A stretch of DNA of 64,000 nucleotides from an uncultured Sphingomonas sp. GTDB lineage: Bacteria > Pseudomonadota > Alphaproteobacteria > Sphingomonadales > Sphingomonadaceae. The position numbers and the translations under genes were made by a program. Where the stretch lies: NCBI RefSeq assembly GCF_934560975.1, contig NZ_CAKTFO010000006.1, forward strand, positions 62,001-126,000, in the 5' to 3' direction. This document shows positions 16,446 to 24,066 of the stretch, piece after piece. The notes under the pieces are model-generated. The model was not told where the DNA came from and made no database searches. It worked only from the letters and a program-made list of their open reading frames with translations. Each line of letters starts with the position of its first letter. Position 1 is the stretch's first letter.

Positions 16446-17654
16446 TCACGCCGCCGGCTCCAGTTCGACCTTGATCCAGCCCGGCTGACGCTCGTCAAAG
16501 GCCTTGTAGGCGTTGATGGCGTCGGTCATCGGCTCGGTTTGGGTGAGGATCCTGACCGGGTCGAGCCGCCCCGAGCGGACATGGTCGAGCAGCACGTCGT
16601 AATAACGGCGGTGGTTGCAGTTCCCCATCCTGACGGTGACGTTCTTGTTCATCGCCATGCCGATCGGGAACATGCGGTCGGTCGGCGGATAGACACCGAT
16701 GATGGAGATGGTGCCGCCCTTGGCGACGCACTCCACCGCCCAGTCGAGCGCCTGGCCGGGATTGTCGCCGGCGATGAAGTGGCTGCCATGCTTGTTGGCC
16801 ATCGGCTCAATGACATATTGCTCGACCGCTTCCTTCGCCTTGCCGAGCAGGCCGGGCTCGTCTGGTCCCGCATGGGCATGCTGGGCATCGACTCCGACCG
16901 CGTCGATCACCCGCCGCGCGCCGTCGCCATCGGTCAACTTCAGCACCGCTTGCGGCACGTCCTCCTCGTCGAAGTTGATGACCTGTGCACCCTGGCGCCG
17001 CGCCATGTCGAGCCGGTCGGGCAGGCGGTCGACCGCGATCACCTTGCCGCCCATCACGATCGCCGAGGCGATGGCCATCTGACCCACCGGGCCGCAGCCG
17101 AAGACCAGCACATGGTCGCCCGGTTCGATCTGGGCGAGGTCTGCCCCGAACCAGCCGGTGGGCAGGATGTCGCTCAGCATGATCGCCTGGTCGTCGTCGA
17201 TCTCGTCGGGCACAGGGACGAGGTTGGTATCGGCCCACGGCGTGCGCGCCTTCTCGGCCTGCAACCCCTTCAGGTTGCCGGCTGCTTCCGGCCCGCCGAA
17301 GAACACCGTTCCGGCGCGCTTGCCCTGCGGATTGGCGTTGTCGCATTGCGCGTAGAATTCGTGCCGGCAGAACTGGCAATGGCCGCATCCCACGGTGGAG
17401 GGGATGATCACCCGCTGGCCGACCCGGATGTTCCTGACCTCCGGTCCGACCGCCTCGACGATGCCGACGCCCTCATGGCCGAGGATCTGCCCCTTCGCCA
17501 TGCCGCTGAACGTCCCACGTACGAAGTGGAGATCGGTGCCGCAGATCGCGCTTGCGGTCAGCCGGACGATCGCATCGGTCGGCTGCTCGATCGTGGGCTC
17601 GGGAACCTCGTCGACGCGAATGTCGCCGGTTGCGTGCCAGACTACTGCCTTCAT
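16446..17654 (-). CDS. Zinc-dependent alcohol/formaldehyde dehydrogenase
   Basis: Cytoplasmic medium-chain dehydrogenase of 402 residues. Two ATGs are in frame (17663, 17654); I prefer 17654 because AGAGG sits 10 bases before it but only 1 base before the other. Catalytic zinc ligands appear in ICGTDLHFV and GHEGVG. Four structural cysteines are in VGCGHCQFCRHEFYAQC, and the Rossmann motif is FGCGPVGQMA. Length and insert resemble glutathione-independent formaldehyde dehydrogenases. It heads the operon with the molybdenum hydroxylase, so alcohol to aldehyde to acid is a plausible sequence of steps. Confidence 0.9.
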   Translation of the reverse strand: MKAVVWHATGDIRVDEVPEPTIEQPTDAIVRLTASAICGTDLHFVRGTFSGMAKGQILGHEGVGIVEAVGPEVRNIRVGQRVIIPSTVGCGHCQFCRHEFYAQCDNANPQGKRAGTVFFGGPEAAGNLKGLQAEKARTPWADTNLVPVPDEIDDDQAIMLSDILPTGWFGADLAQIEPGDHVLVFGCGPVGQMAIASAIVMGGKVIAVDRLPDRLDMARRQGAQVINFDEEDVPQAVLKLTDGDGARRVIDAVGVDAQHAHAGPDEPGLLGKAKEAVEQYVIEPMANKHGSHFIAGDNPGQALDWAVECVAKGGTISIIGVYPPTDRMFPIGMAMNKNVTVRMGNCNHRRYYDVLLDHVRSGRLDPVRILTQTEPMTDAINAYKAFDERQPGWIKVELEPAA

Positions 17655-17928
17655 CCGCGTCATGCCTCTGCCAAAAGAGAGTGTTGGCGTGAAGCGCGAC
17701 CGACGTGAGGATGTTCCCTAATGATGCATCTATTTATATCTAACGTAAGTTATGATAATGTCTTTATAACGGCAAGGGTAAGATCTCGCAAAATACATGC
17801 TGCTTGATGTATCAATAATTGAAGTTTAATGTGACAGTGACGATAGTAGCCGTGATATTGGAGGATCTATCCGGCTGTTTGATACCGGGTGATGGTGCGA
17901 GCCTTTCGTTTGCTTCGGACGGGGCCGT
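17655..17928. other. AT-rich intergenic segment
   Basis: About 270 bp between the dehydrogenase operon (reading away, minus) and an IS481 remnant. Bases 17715-17835 are strikingly AT-rich (for example TATTTATATC and ATTGAAGTTTAATG) in an otherwise GC-rich window. It must contain the promoter of the dehydrogenase operon. I see no gene. The composition is compatible with acquired DNA at the edge of a decayed insertion. Confidence 0.45.
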
Positions 17929-18227
17929 AGGGGACAGGTTCGTCACGGGAGTGCCACGACCACGCACGCCGTCAGGGCAGCAATACAGCAATTGCAAGCT
18001 CCGGTGGCGACGTTGAGCCGCGAGCTGGGGATCAATCCAAGGACGGTGGCGAAGTGGCGCAACCGGGCGACGGTCCTGGATCTGAAGACCGGGCCGAAGC
18101 GCCTTCATTCCACCACCTGACCGAAGCCAAGGAGGCGATGGTTGTCGCGTTCCGGCGGCACGCCCTGCTGCTGCTGGACGACGGCCTCTATGCCCTGCAG
18201 CTGTCGATCCCGCATCTCACCAAGTAA
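17929..18227 (+). pseudogene. IS481-family transposase remnant, frameshifted
   Basis: Conceptual translation gives GQVRHGSATTTHAVRAAIQ, then LSRELGINPRTVAKWRNR and DLKTGPK, the N-terminal helix-turn-helix of IS481-type transposases. This ends at an in-frame TGA at 18118-18120. The next frame continues LTEAKEAMVVAFRRH, LLDDGLYALQ and SIPHLTK before another stop. The expected ATG reads AGG, and the DDE catalytic half is absent. This is a dead 5' fragment. No terminal inverted repeats could be placed. The following 140 bp up to the fucosidase stop hold nothing recognisable. Confidence 0.82.
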
Positions 18228-18371
18228 GCGCTACATCGCCGCATGCCCCGTCGGCAGCGTGCCAGTCCTTGTACGGGATATTCAGTGGGCCCGGCGCGCT
18301 GACCGGGCTCCCGCATCCAAATTCATGGTCTGGTTGCTGCGCTCTTCACCTGCTTGGATGCAGGCAGAGGT

Positions 18372-20300
18372 TTACGCACCTCCTGACCGCCCATCCGCGA
18401 CAAAGGCTCCGATGCCCGCGATCGCCAGCCGTTGCGCCGGAACGGCGGTGGCGGCGAAGGACAGGCGCAGGAAGCGTGCGCGGTGTGGCGCATCGAAGAC
18501 GATCCGCTGTGTCGCCAGCGCATAGGCGATGTTGGAGAACTCGCCCTTGGCCGCTACCTCCCATGTACGGCCATCCAGGCTCGTCTCGCAGACATAGCCG
18601 GCCGGCGGCGCCACGCCCTTCGCCACGGTGCGCGAGGGCGTCAGGCTGAACCCGGCCAGCCGGTGTGCCGCGCCCATGTCGACCGTTACGCGGGCGGGAG
18701 CGGCCGCGCCGGGTGCGGGCACCGTCCAGCGCGTCGCCGCATCGTCGTCCAGCAACGCTTCCGCGCCGGCTGCCGAGGCGGCGACGATATGCCATCGGCG
18801 CGGCGACAGCAGGTTCGGATCGCTCGACCGCACCGGCGCGACGGCGGCAGGCGCGACCTGGCGGAACAACGCCACTTCGGAAATGGCCGGGCAGGCGGGC
18901 GCTTCGAGGATCACCAGCCTCAGCCGGCGGGCGTTTATCGGGGCGGGCAGGCGGATGATGCGCTGGGCGCCGATCGCCTGATGCTCCGCCAGCCTCCGCC
19001 AGCGTCCACCGACTTCCGCCTCCACCGCAAAGCGCGTGACGCGGACGCCGAGCGGCAGATGTTCGCGCAACCGGATCACGTCGAAGGGACGACCCGGCAG
19101 CAAGTCCAGCGTCAACGTGGGCGTTCTGTCCGCGTCGGGCGTCGACCAGTAGCTGTCGCGGCGGCCATCGAGCACGTGCCTGGCGGCAAAGGCGGCCCCG
19201 CGCTCCGACGTGGCGGTCGCGGTCGCGCCCTGCGCCCGGTCGGTCGCATAGGTCGCCGTCTGCGCCGCGCCGAACGCGCGCAGCACTGCGACGTCGATGT
19301 CGGCCAGCCGCCCGCGACGATCGGGCGGCAGGTTCAGGTTCAGGTTGGTGCCCCGTCCGACCGATTCATCGTACAGCTTCAGCAGCCGCTCGGGCGTCTT
19401 CACCTTGGCATCTTCGTCGGCGTGGTAGAACCAGCCGGGGCGGATCGAGACATCGGTTTCGGCCGGCCACCAGAGCGGAGCGCCGCGCACGCCGCTATTT
19501 CCTTCGCTTTGCACATACGGATGGTTGGGCATGGTCGGCCAGCACGGATCGCCCGCCACCCCGTCCTCGTTGCCGACCCAGCGCACGTCCGCGCCGAGCG
19601 GGTCGAAGGTGCAGGCCATCGGCTGATGCCGGTGGACCAGCGCGATCGTCTCCGGCCAGTTATAGTAACGCGCCGCATCGATCTTCCGCGTTTCGCGCGC
19701 GCCGCCATAATGGCCATCGCCGCCATTGGCACCGTCGAACCAGAATTCGAACAGCTCGCCATAGCCGGTGCACAGCTCCACGATCTGCTTGCGGAAATAT
19801 TCCACATAAGCTGGTCGCCCATATTCGGCGTGGTTCCGGTCCCATGGCGACAGATAGATGCCGAACGACAGGCCGGCGCGCCGCGTCGCCTGTTCCATCT
19901 CGCGGACGATGTCGCCCTTGCCGCCCTTGTAAGGGCTGTTGCGGATGCAATGTTCGGTCAGGCGCGTCGGCCACAGGCAGAAGCCGTCATGGTGCTTGGC
20001 GGTCAGGATGATCCCGCGCATGCCCCCTGCCTTGGCCGCCGCGACGATCTGGTCGGCGGAGAAGTCCGTCGGGTTGAACAGGGAAGGGCTCTCGTCGCCA
20101 TAGCCCCATTCGCGGTCGGTGAAGGTGTTGATGGAGAAATGCACGAAGGCATATTGCTCGCGCGCGTGCCAGGCGAGCTGGCGGGGCGAGGGCGTCGCGC
20201 CCCATGGCCGGGGTGGCGCAACGCCCGCCGCGCCGAATGCGGGCATGGCGGCGGTCGCAAGGCCGGATGCGATCAGGGTCCGGCGGGACAGGTCGATCAT
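18372..20300 (-). CDS. Alpha-L-fucosidase, GH29, with C-terminal discoidin-type domains
   Basis: Removes terminal alpha-L-fucose, such as the core fucose of N-glycans. The protein is 642 residues with a Tat-like leader (LSRRTLIASG). ATG 20300 overlaps the GH92 stop (ATGA). The GH29 barrel shows WHAREQYAFVHFSINTF, LTAKHHDGFCLWPT and the nucleophile Asp189 in FEFWFDGANG. After about residue 390, two galactose-binding/F5-8C-like modules follow, the second containing DDDAATRWTVP. It is the last gene of the six-gene glycosidase operon. Confidence 0.94.
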   Translation of the reverse strand: MIDLSRRTLIASGLATAAMPAFGAAGVAPPRPWGATPSPRQLAWHAREQYAFVHFSINTFTDREWGYGDESPSLFNPTDFSADQIVAAAKAGGMRGIILTAKHHDGFCLWPTRLTEHCIRNSPYKGGKGDIVREMEQATRRAGLSFGIYLSPWDRNHAEYGRPAYVEYFRKQIVELCTGYGELFEFWFDGANGGDGHYGGARETRKIDAARYYNWPETIALVHRHQPMACTFDPLGADVRWVGNEDGVAGDPCWPTMPNHPYVQSEGNSGVRGAPLWWPAETDVSIRPGWFYHADEDAKVKTPERLLKLYDESVGRGTNLNLNLPPDRRGRLADIDVAVLRAFGAAQTATYATDRAQGATATATSERGAAFAARHVLDGRRDSYWSTPDADRTPTLTLDLLPGRPFDVIRLREHLPLGVRVTRFAVEAEVGGRWRRLAEHQAIGAQRIIRLPAPINARRLRLVILEAPACPAISEVALFRQVAPAAVAPVRSSDPNLLSPRRWHIVAASAAGAEALLDDDAATRWTVPAPGAAAPARVTVDMGAAHRLAGFSLTPSRTVAKGVAPPAGYVCETSLDGRTWEVAAKGEFSNIAYALATQRIVFDAPHRARFLRLSFAATAVPAQRLAIAGIGAFVADGRSGGA

Positions 20301-22645
20301 GCGGAAACTCCGTGGGTCGGGGCGGGGCCACCGAACGATGGTGGCCGGTCGGCGCGGGCGACGCCGAAGCGGCGGTTCGGCTCGGCCGACATGGTGAAGG
20401 TGAGGGTGCCGCCGCGGATCAGCTCGGCATGGGGTATCCAGCTTTTCGTCCACGGCCTGCCGTTCCAGCGGACAGCGGTGACATAGGGCGTATCGGCGCG
20501 GTTGCCCGGCGCCTCGATCGTGAGCGTCCGACCATCGCCGACCCGCAGCACCGCGCGCGAAAACAGCGGCGAGCCGAAGACATAGGCCGCCTCCACCGGA
20601 TCGACGGGGTAGAGGCCGAGCGCGGAGAACACGAACCAGGCGCTCATCTGGCCGCAATCGTCATTGCCGATGATCCCGTCGGGGTCGTTGCGGTACATCT
20701 CCGTGCACAGCCGGCGGACCATCGCCTGCGTCTTCCATGGCGCGCCGACATAGGCGTAGAGATAGGGTGCGTGCTGGTCCGGCTCGTTGCCATGGGCATA
20801 TTGGCCGACCAGCCCGGCAATGTCTGGCGGCGCGTCGGCCGGCAGGGTGGACGGGGCGGAGAACAGCGCGTCCAGCTTTTTCTCGAACGCCGCATCGCCC
20901 CCCATGTGCGCGATCAGCCCGTATATGTCGTGCTGGTTGAGGAACGTCGCCTGCCAGCCGTTCGCCTCCGTATAGTCGCGCCAGTCGGGTGTGGGCATGT
21001 GGCCGAGCTGGACCGGGTCGTAGGGGCTCCACCACGAACCATCGTGGAAGCGGGGACGCGCGAAGCCGATGCCGCCGTCTATGACGTTCCGCCAATTGCC
21101 TGACCGCTTCAGCAGCCGGGCCGCGTCCGCCTGCGCGCCTGCGCCGCGCGCGATGCGGTGGGCCGCCCAATCGTCATAGGCATATTCCTGCGTGCGGCTG
21201 ACGCTCTCGTTCCACTTGTCGGCGGGGACATAGCCGAGCCGGTCGTACAGGTCGCGGCCGCGGCTGTTGTCGCGGTCAGGTGCGGCGAAGTCGAACGACC
21301 GCCGCCGGATCGCCGGCCATGCGGCGGCGTAATCGGCCTTGATACCCTTCGCCTGCGCCTCCGCCAGCACGGGAACGGCGTGCCAGCCCATCATGGTTGC
21401 GGTCTCCACGCCCTGCAACGGCCAGATCGGCGGGCCGAGCGGGCTCTGCTGCGCCTGCCGGATCAGGTCCGCGACCAGGCTCTGCGCGCGTGCCGGCGCG
21501 ATCAGCGTCAGCAGGGGGTGAAGCGCGCGGTATGTGTCCCACAACGAATAGGTGCTGTAGGCGGCTTCGCCGGCCGGCGCGCGATGCACCTGCCAGTCGA
21601 GCCCGACATAGCGCCCGTCCGCGTCGGAAAACAGCGTCGGGGCGAGCAGCGCGTGGTACAGCGCCGATGCCATGACGGTGCGCTGGTCGCCGGTGCCGCC
21701 CTCCACCCGCACGGTTCCCAAAGCCTCCGCCCAGGCGCGCGATGCGGCGCGGCGGGTCGCGTCGAAGTTCCAGCCGCGCGCTTCGGCGGCCAGGTTGCCG
21801 CGCGCACCGGCGACATCGACGCCGGAAATGGCACAGCGCGCCACGATCGGCACCGGCCCGGCACCGTCGTAGAACAGCACCGCTTTCAAGCGCCGCCCGG
21901 TCACGCCGCTCGCCCCTTGCGGTTGGGGCATGTCGTCATCGCCGTAGAAGGTCACGCGATCCGGGCGGCGGGAGAGTTGCAGCGCGAAGTGGATACGCCG
22001 CCCTTTGGCCCAGCGATGCACCCGGCGGCTGCCGGTGATCGTGCCGTCGGGATCGATCGCCAGCGACGCCTCGTCGATCAACGGGCGAGCGCCGGGCGCG
22101 TCGCCGACCAGATGCGACAGGTCGATCAGGATGTGCCCCGGTCCGTCGGGAAAGGTGTAGCGGTGCCAGCCGGTCCGCTCCGTCACCGTCAGTTCGGCCA
22201 GCACGCCCGTCTCCAGTCGGACGCGGTAATAACCGGGCTCCGCCAGTTCTCCGGAGAAACGCTGGCGATAGCCCGCGTCGGGATCAGCCATCGTTCCCGG
22301 GGTCAACCGCACCGGCCCGGTCGCGGGCACCAGCAGCACGTCGAGCATGTCGCCGATACCCGTGCCGGACAGGTGGGTGTGGCTGAACCCCATGATCGAC
22401 GTGTCATCGCGGTGATAACCTGAACAGGCGTCCCACCGTTCGACGTCGGTGTCGGGGCCGAGCTGGACCATGCCGAACGGCAGCGTCGGTCCAGGATAGG
22501 TATGGCCATGGCCGCCGGTGCCGATGAACAGGTTCGGCCGCGCGGTTGGCGGCACGAACGCGCCGGCGGGCAGCGGCAGGGCCGTGGATACCGCCGCGGC
22601 CGCCGCCGAACCCAGCAGCGCGCGGCGGGTGAGATGGGCGGTCAC
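20297..22645 (-). CDS. Alpha-mannosidase, GH92
   Basis: Calcium-dependent exo-alpha-mannosidase that trims alpha-1,2/1,3 mannose from N-glycans. The protein is 782 residues. GTG 22645 overlaps the GH125 stop (GTGA); it begins with a leader (HLTRRALLGSAAAAA). Family markers include NLFIGTGGHGHTYPG, FSHTHLSGTG, SLWDTYRALHPL and the catalytic-base region GIIGNDDCGQMSAWFVFSALGLYPV. The linkage specificity cannot be fixed from sequence. It sits between the GH125 and the GH29 genes with overlapping ends on both sides. Confidence 0.95.
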   Translation of the reverse strand: MTAHLTRRALLGSAAAAAVSTALPLPAGAFVPPTARPNLFIGTGGHGHTYPGPTLPFGMVQLGPDTDVERWDACSGYHRDDTSIMGFSHTHLSGTGIGDMLDVLLVPATGPVRLTPGTMADPDAGYRQRFSGELAEPGYYRVRLETGVLAELTVTERTGWHRYTFPDGPGHILIDLSHLVGDAPGARPLIDEASLAIDPDGTITGSRRVHRWAKGRRIHFALQLSRRPDRVTFYGDDDMPQPQGASGVTGRRLKAVLFYDGAGPVPIVARCAISGVDVAGARGNLAAEARGWNFDATRRAASRAWAEALGTVRVEGGTGDQRTVMASALYHALLAPTLFSDADGRYVGLDWQVHRAPAGEAAYSTYSLWDTYRALHPLLTLIAPARAQSLVADLIRQAQQSPLGPPIWPLQGVETATMMGWHAVPVLAEAQAKGIKADYAAAWPAIRRRSFDFAAPDRDNSRGRDLYDRLGYVPADKWNESVSRTQEYAYDDWAAHRIARGAGAQADAARLLKRSGNWRNVIDGGIGFARPRFHDGSWWSPYDPVQLGHMPTPDWRDYTEANGWQATFLNQHDIYGLIAHMGGDAAFEKKLDALFSAPSTLPADAPPDIAGLVGQYAHGNEPDQHAPYLYAYVGAPWKTQAMVRRLCTEMYRNDPDGIIGNDDCGQMSAWFVFSALGLYPVDPVEAAYVFGSPLFSRAVLRVGDGRTLTIEAPGNRADTPYVTAVRWNGRPWTKSWIPHAELIRGGTLTFTMSAEPNRRFGVARADRPPSFGGPAPTHGVSA

Positions 22646-24066
22646 AACGATGCGCCCAGCAGCGCGGGGCGGGTATCGGCAAGCTGCACGATCAGCTCTC
22701 CGAACAGGCCGTTGGCCCAGGCGAACCAGTGGCGCGTGAATTGCCTGGGGTCGTCCTGGTCGAAGCTTTCGTGCATGAAGCCGGTATTCGCTTCCGTGTC
22801 CCGCAACGTGCGCAGGCAGGCGCGCACCGTCGCGTCGTCCGCGCCCGAGATTGCGCGGACGATCACCGACATCGCCCAGATCTGGCCCAGCCCGACATGC
22901 GGGCCGCCAATGCCCTCGCCGGCACGGCCATGGAAGAAATACGGGTTGTGCCCGCTCCACGCGGCGGCGGCGGTGCGGCGCCACAGCGGGTCATCGGTCG
23001 GCACACAGCCAAGATATGCCAGCGAGGAGAGCGACGGCACGTTGGCATCGTCCATGAACAGCACGTTGCCGAAGCCGTCGACCTCATACGCCCACACTTC
23101 CGACCCGTCGGGCAGGCGCATGCGGCCATGCGCATCCAGTGCCGCCGCCACTTCCGCCGCCAGCGCCATCGCATCGTTCGCCAGCGCCGTGTCGCCGCGT
23201 GCTTCATGCGCGACCGTGGCCAATTCGCGCAGGGCCGTGACCGCGAACAGGTTGGACGGGATCAGGAACGGGTAGATGCAGGCATCGTCGGACGGCCGGT
23301 AACCGCTGTGGATCAGCCCGACCGGGCGCGACGGGTTGCCATAGCCGTCGAGCGGCATGGATTCCGTGCTGCGGTCCGACGCACGCAGGAACCGATAGGG
23401 TCCGGGACCATCCTTGCGCTGTTGTTCGCGAAAGGTGCGGATGCTCGCCCGCGCGGCGTCGGCCCACAGCGCGTCGAACGGTGCCTTGTCGCGCGTCGCC
23501 CGCCAATATTCATGGGCGAGGCGCATCGGATAGCAGAGCGAATCCACCTCCCATTTCCGCTCCGCCACGCCCGGCTTCATTTCGGTCCTGTCGTGCAGCG
23601 ACCAGTCGAGGTCGGTCTTCGCGGACGGATCTTCCATGAAGGCGTTGGCATAAGGGTCGATCAGGATGCAGCGCGCTTGACGGGCGATCAGCCCCCTGAA
23701 CAGCCGGCGCAGGTCCGCGTCATGCGGGGCCAGATGCAGATACGGCTTCACCTGTGCCGAGGAATCGCGCAGCCACAGACAGGGTATGTCGCCGGTGATG
23801 ACGAAGGCGTCCGGCCTGCCGTCCACCACGCCCATTTTCACCGTGGTGTCGAGCGTGTTGGGGTAGCAGTTGGCGAACATCGCCGAAAGCTTCGGATCGG
23901 CGATCAACCGGCGGACGCGTACGATCTCCCGCTCCACCGCCCGCGATACGAAGCGGCGCTGCGCAACGGGCGGACGGCGGTCGGGAAAGGCGGCAGCGGC
24001 CGCCAGCGCGGGGGCTGCCGCCATGGCCAGTCCGCCGGTCAGGGCGGTGCGGCGATTCACGATCAC
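22642..24066 (-). CDS. Exo-alpha-1,6-mannosidase, GH125
   Basis: Metal-independent exo-mannosidase acting on alpha-1,6-linked mannose, the arm left by GH92 enzymes. The protein is about 474 residues; the start is GTG 24066 (GTGA overlap with the GH3 stop) or GTG 24060 two codons later. A Tat-like leader VNRRTALTGG precedes the (alpha/alpha)6 catalytic domain. Family landmarks are FANCYPNTLDTTV, ITGDIPCLWLRDSSAQV, WEVDSLCYPMRLAHEYW and MHESFDQDDP. Its position between a GH3 and a GH92 gene fits N-glycan core trimming. Confidence 0.94.
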   Translation of the reverse strand: MIVNRRTALTGGLAMAAAPALAAAAAFPDRRPPVAQRRFVSRAVEREIVRVRRLIADPKLSAMFANCYPNTLDTTVKMGVVDGRPDAFVITGDIPCLWLRDSSAQVKPYLHLAPHDADLRRLFRGLIARQARCILIDPYANAFMEDPSAKTDLDWSLHDRTEMKPGVAERKWEVDSLCYPMRLAHEYWRATRDKAPFDALWADAARASIRTFREQQRKDGPGPYRFLRASDRSTESMPLDGYGNPSRPVGLIHSGYRPSDDACIYPFLIPSNLFAVTALRELATVAHEARGDTALANDAMALAAEVAAALDAHGRMRLPDGSEVWAYEVDGFGNVLFMDDANVPSLSSLAYLGCVPTDDPLWRRTAAAAWSGHNPYFFHGRAGEGIGGPHVGLGQIWAMSVIVRAISGADDATVRACLRTLRDTEANTGFMHESFDQDDPRQFTRHWFAWANGLFGELIVQLADTRPALLGASL

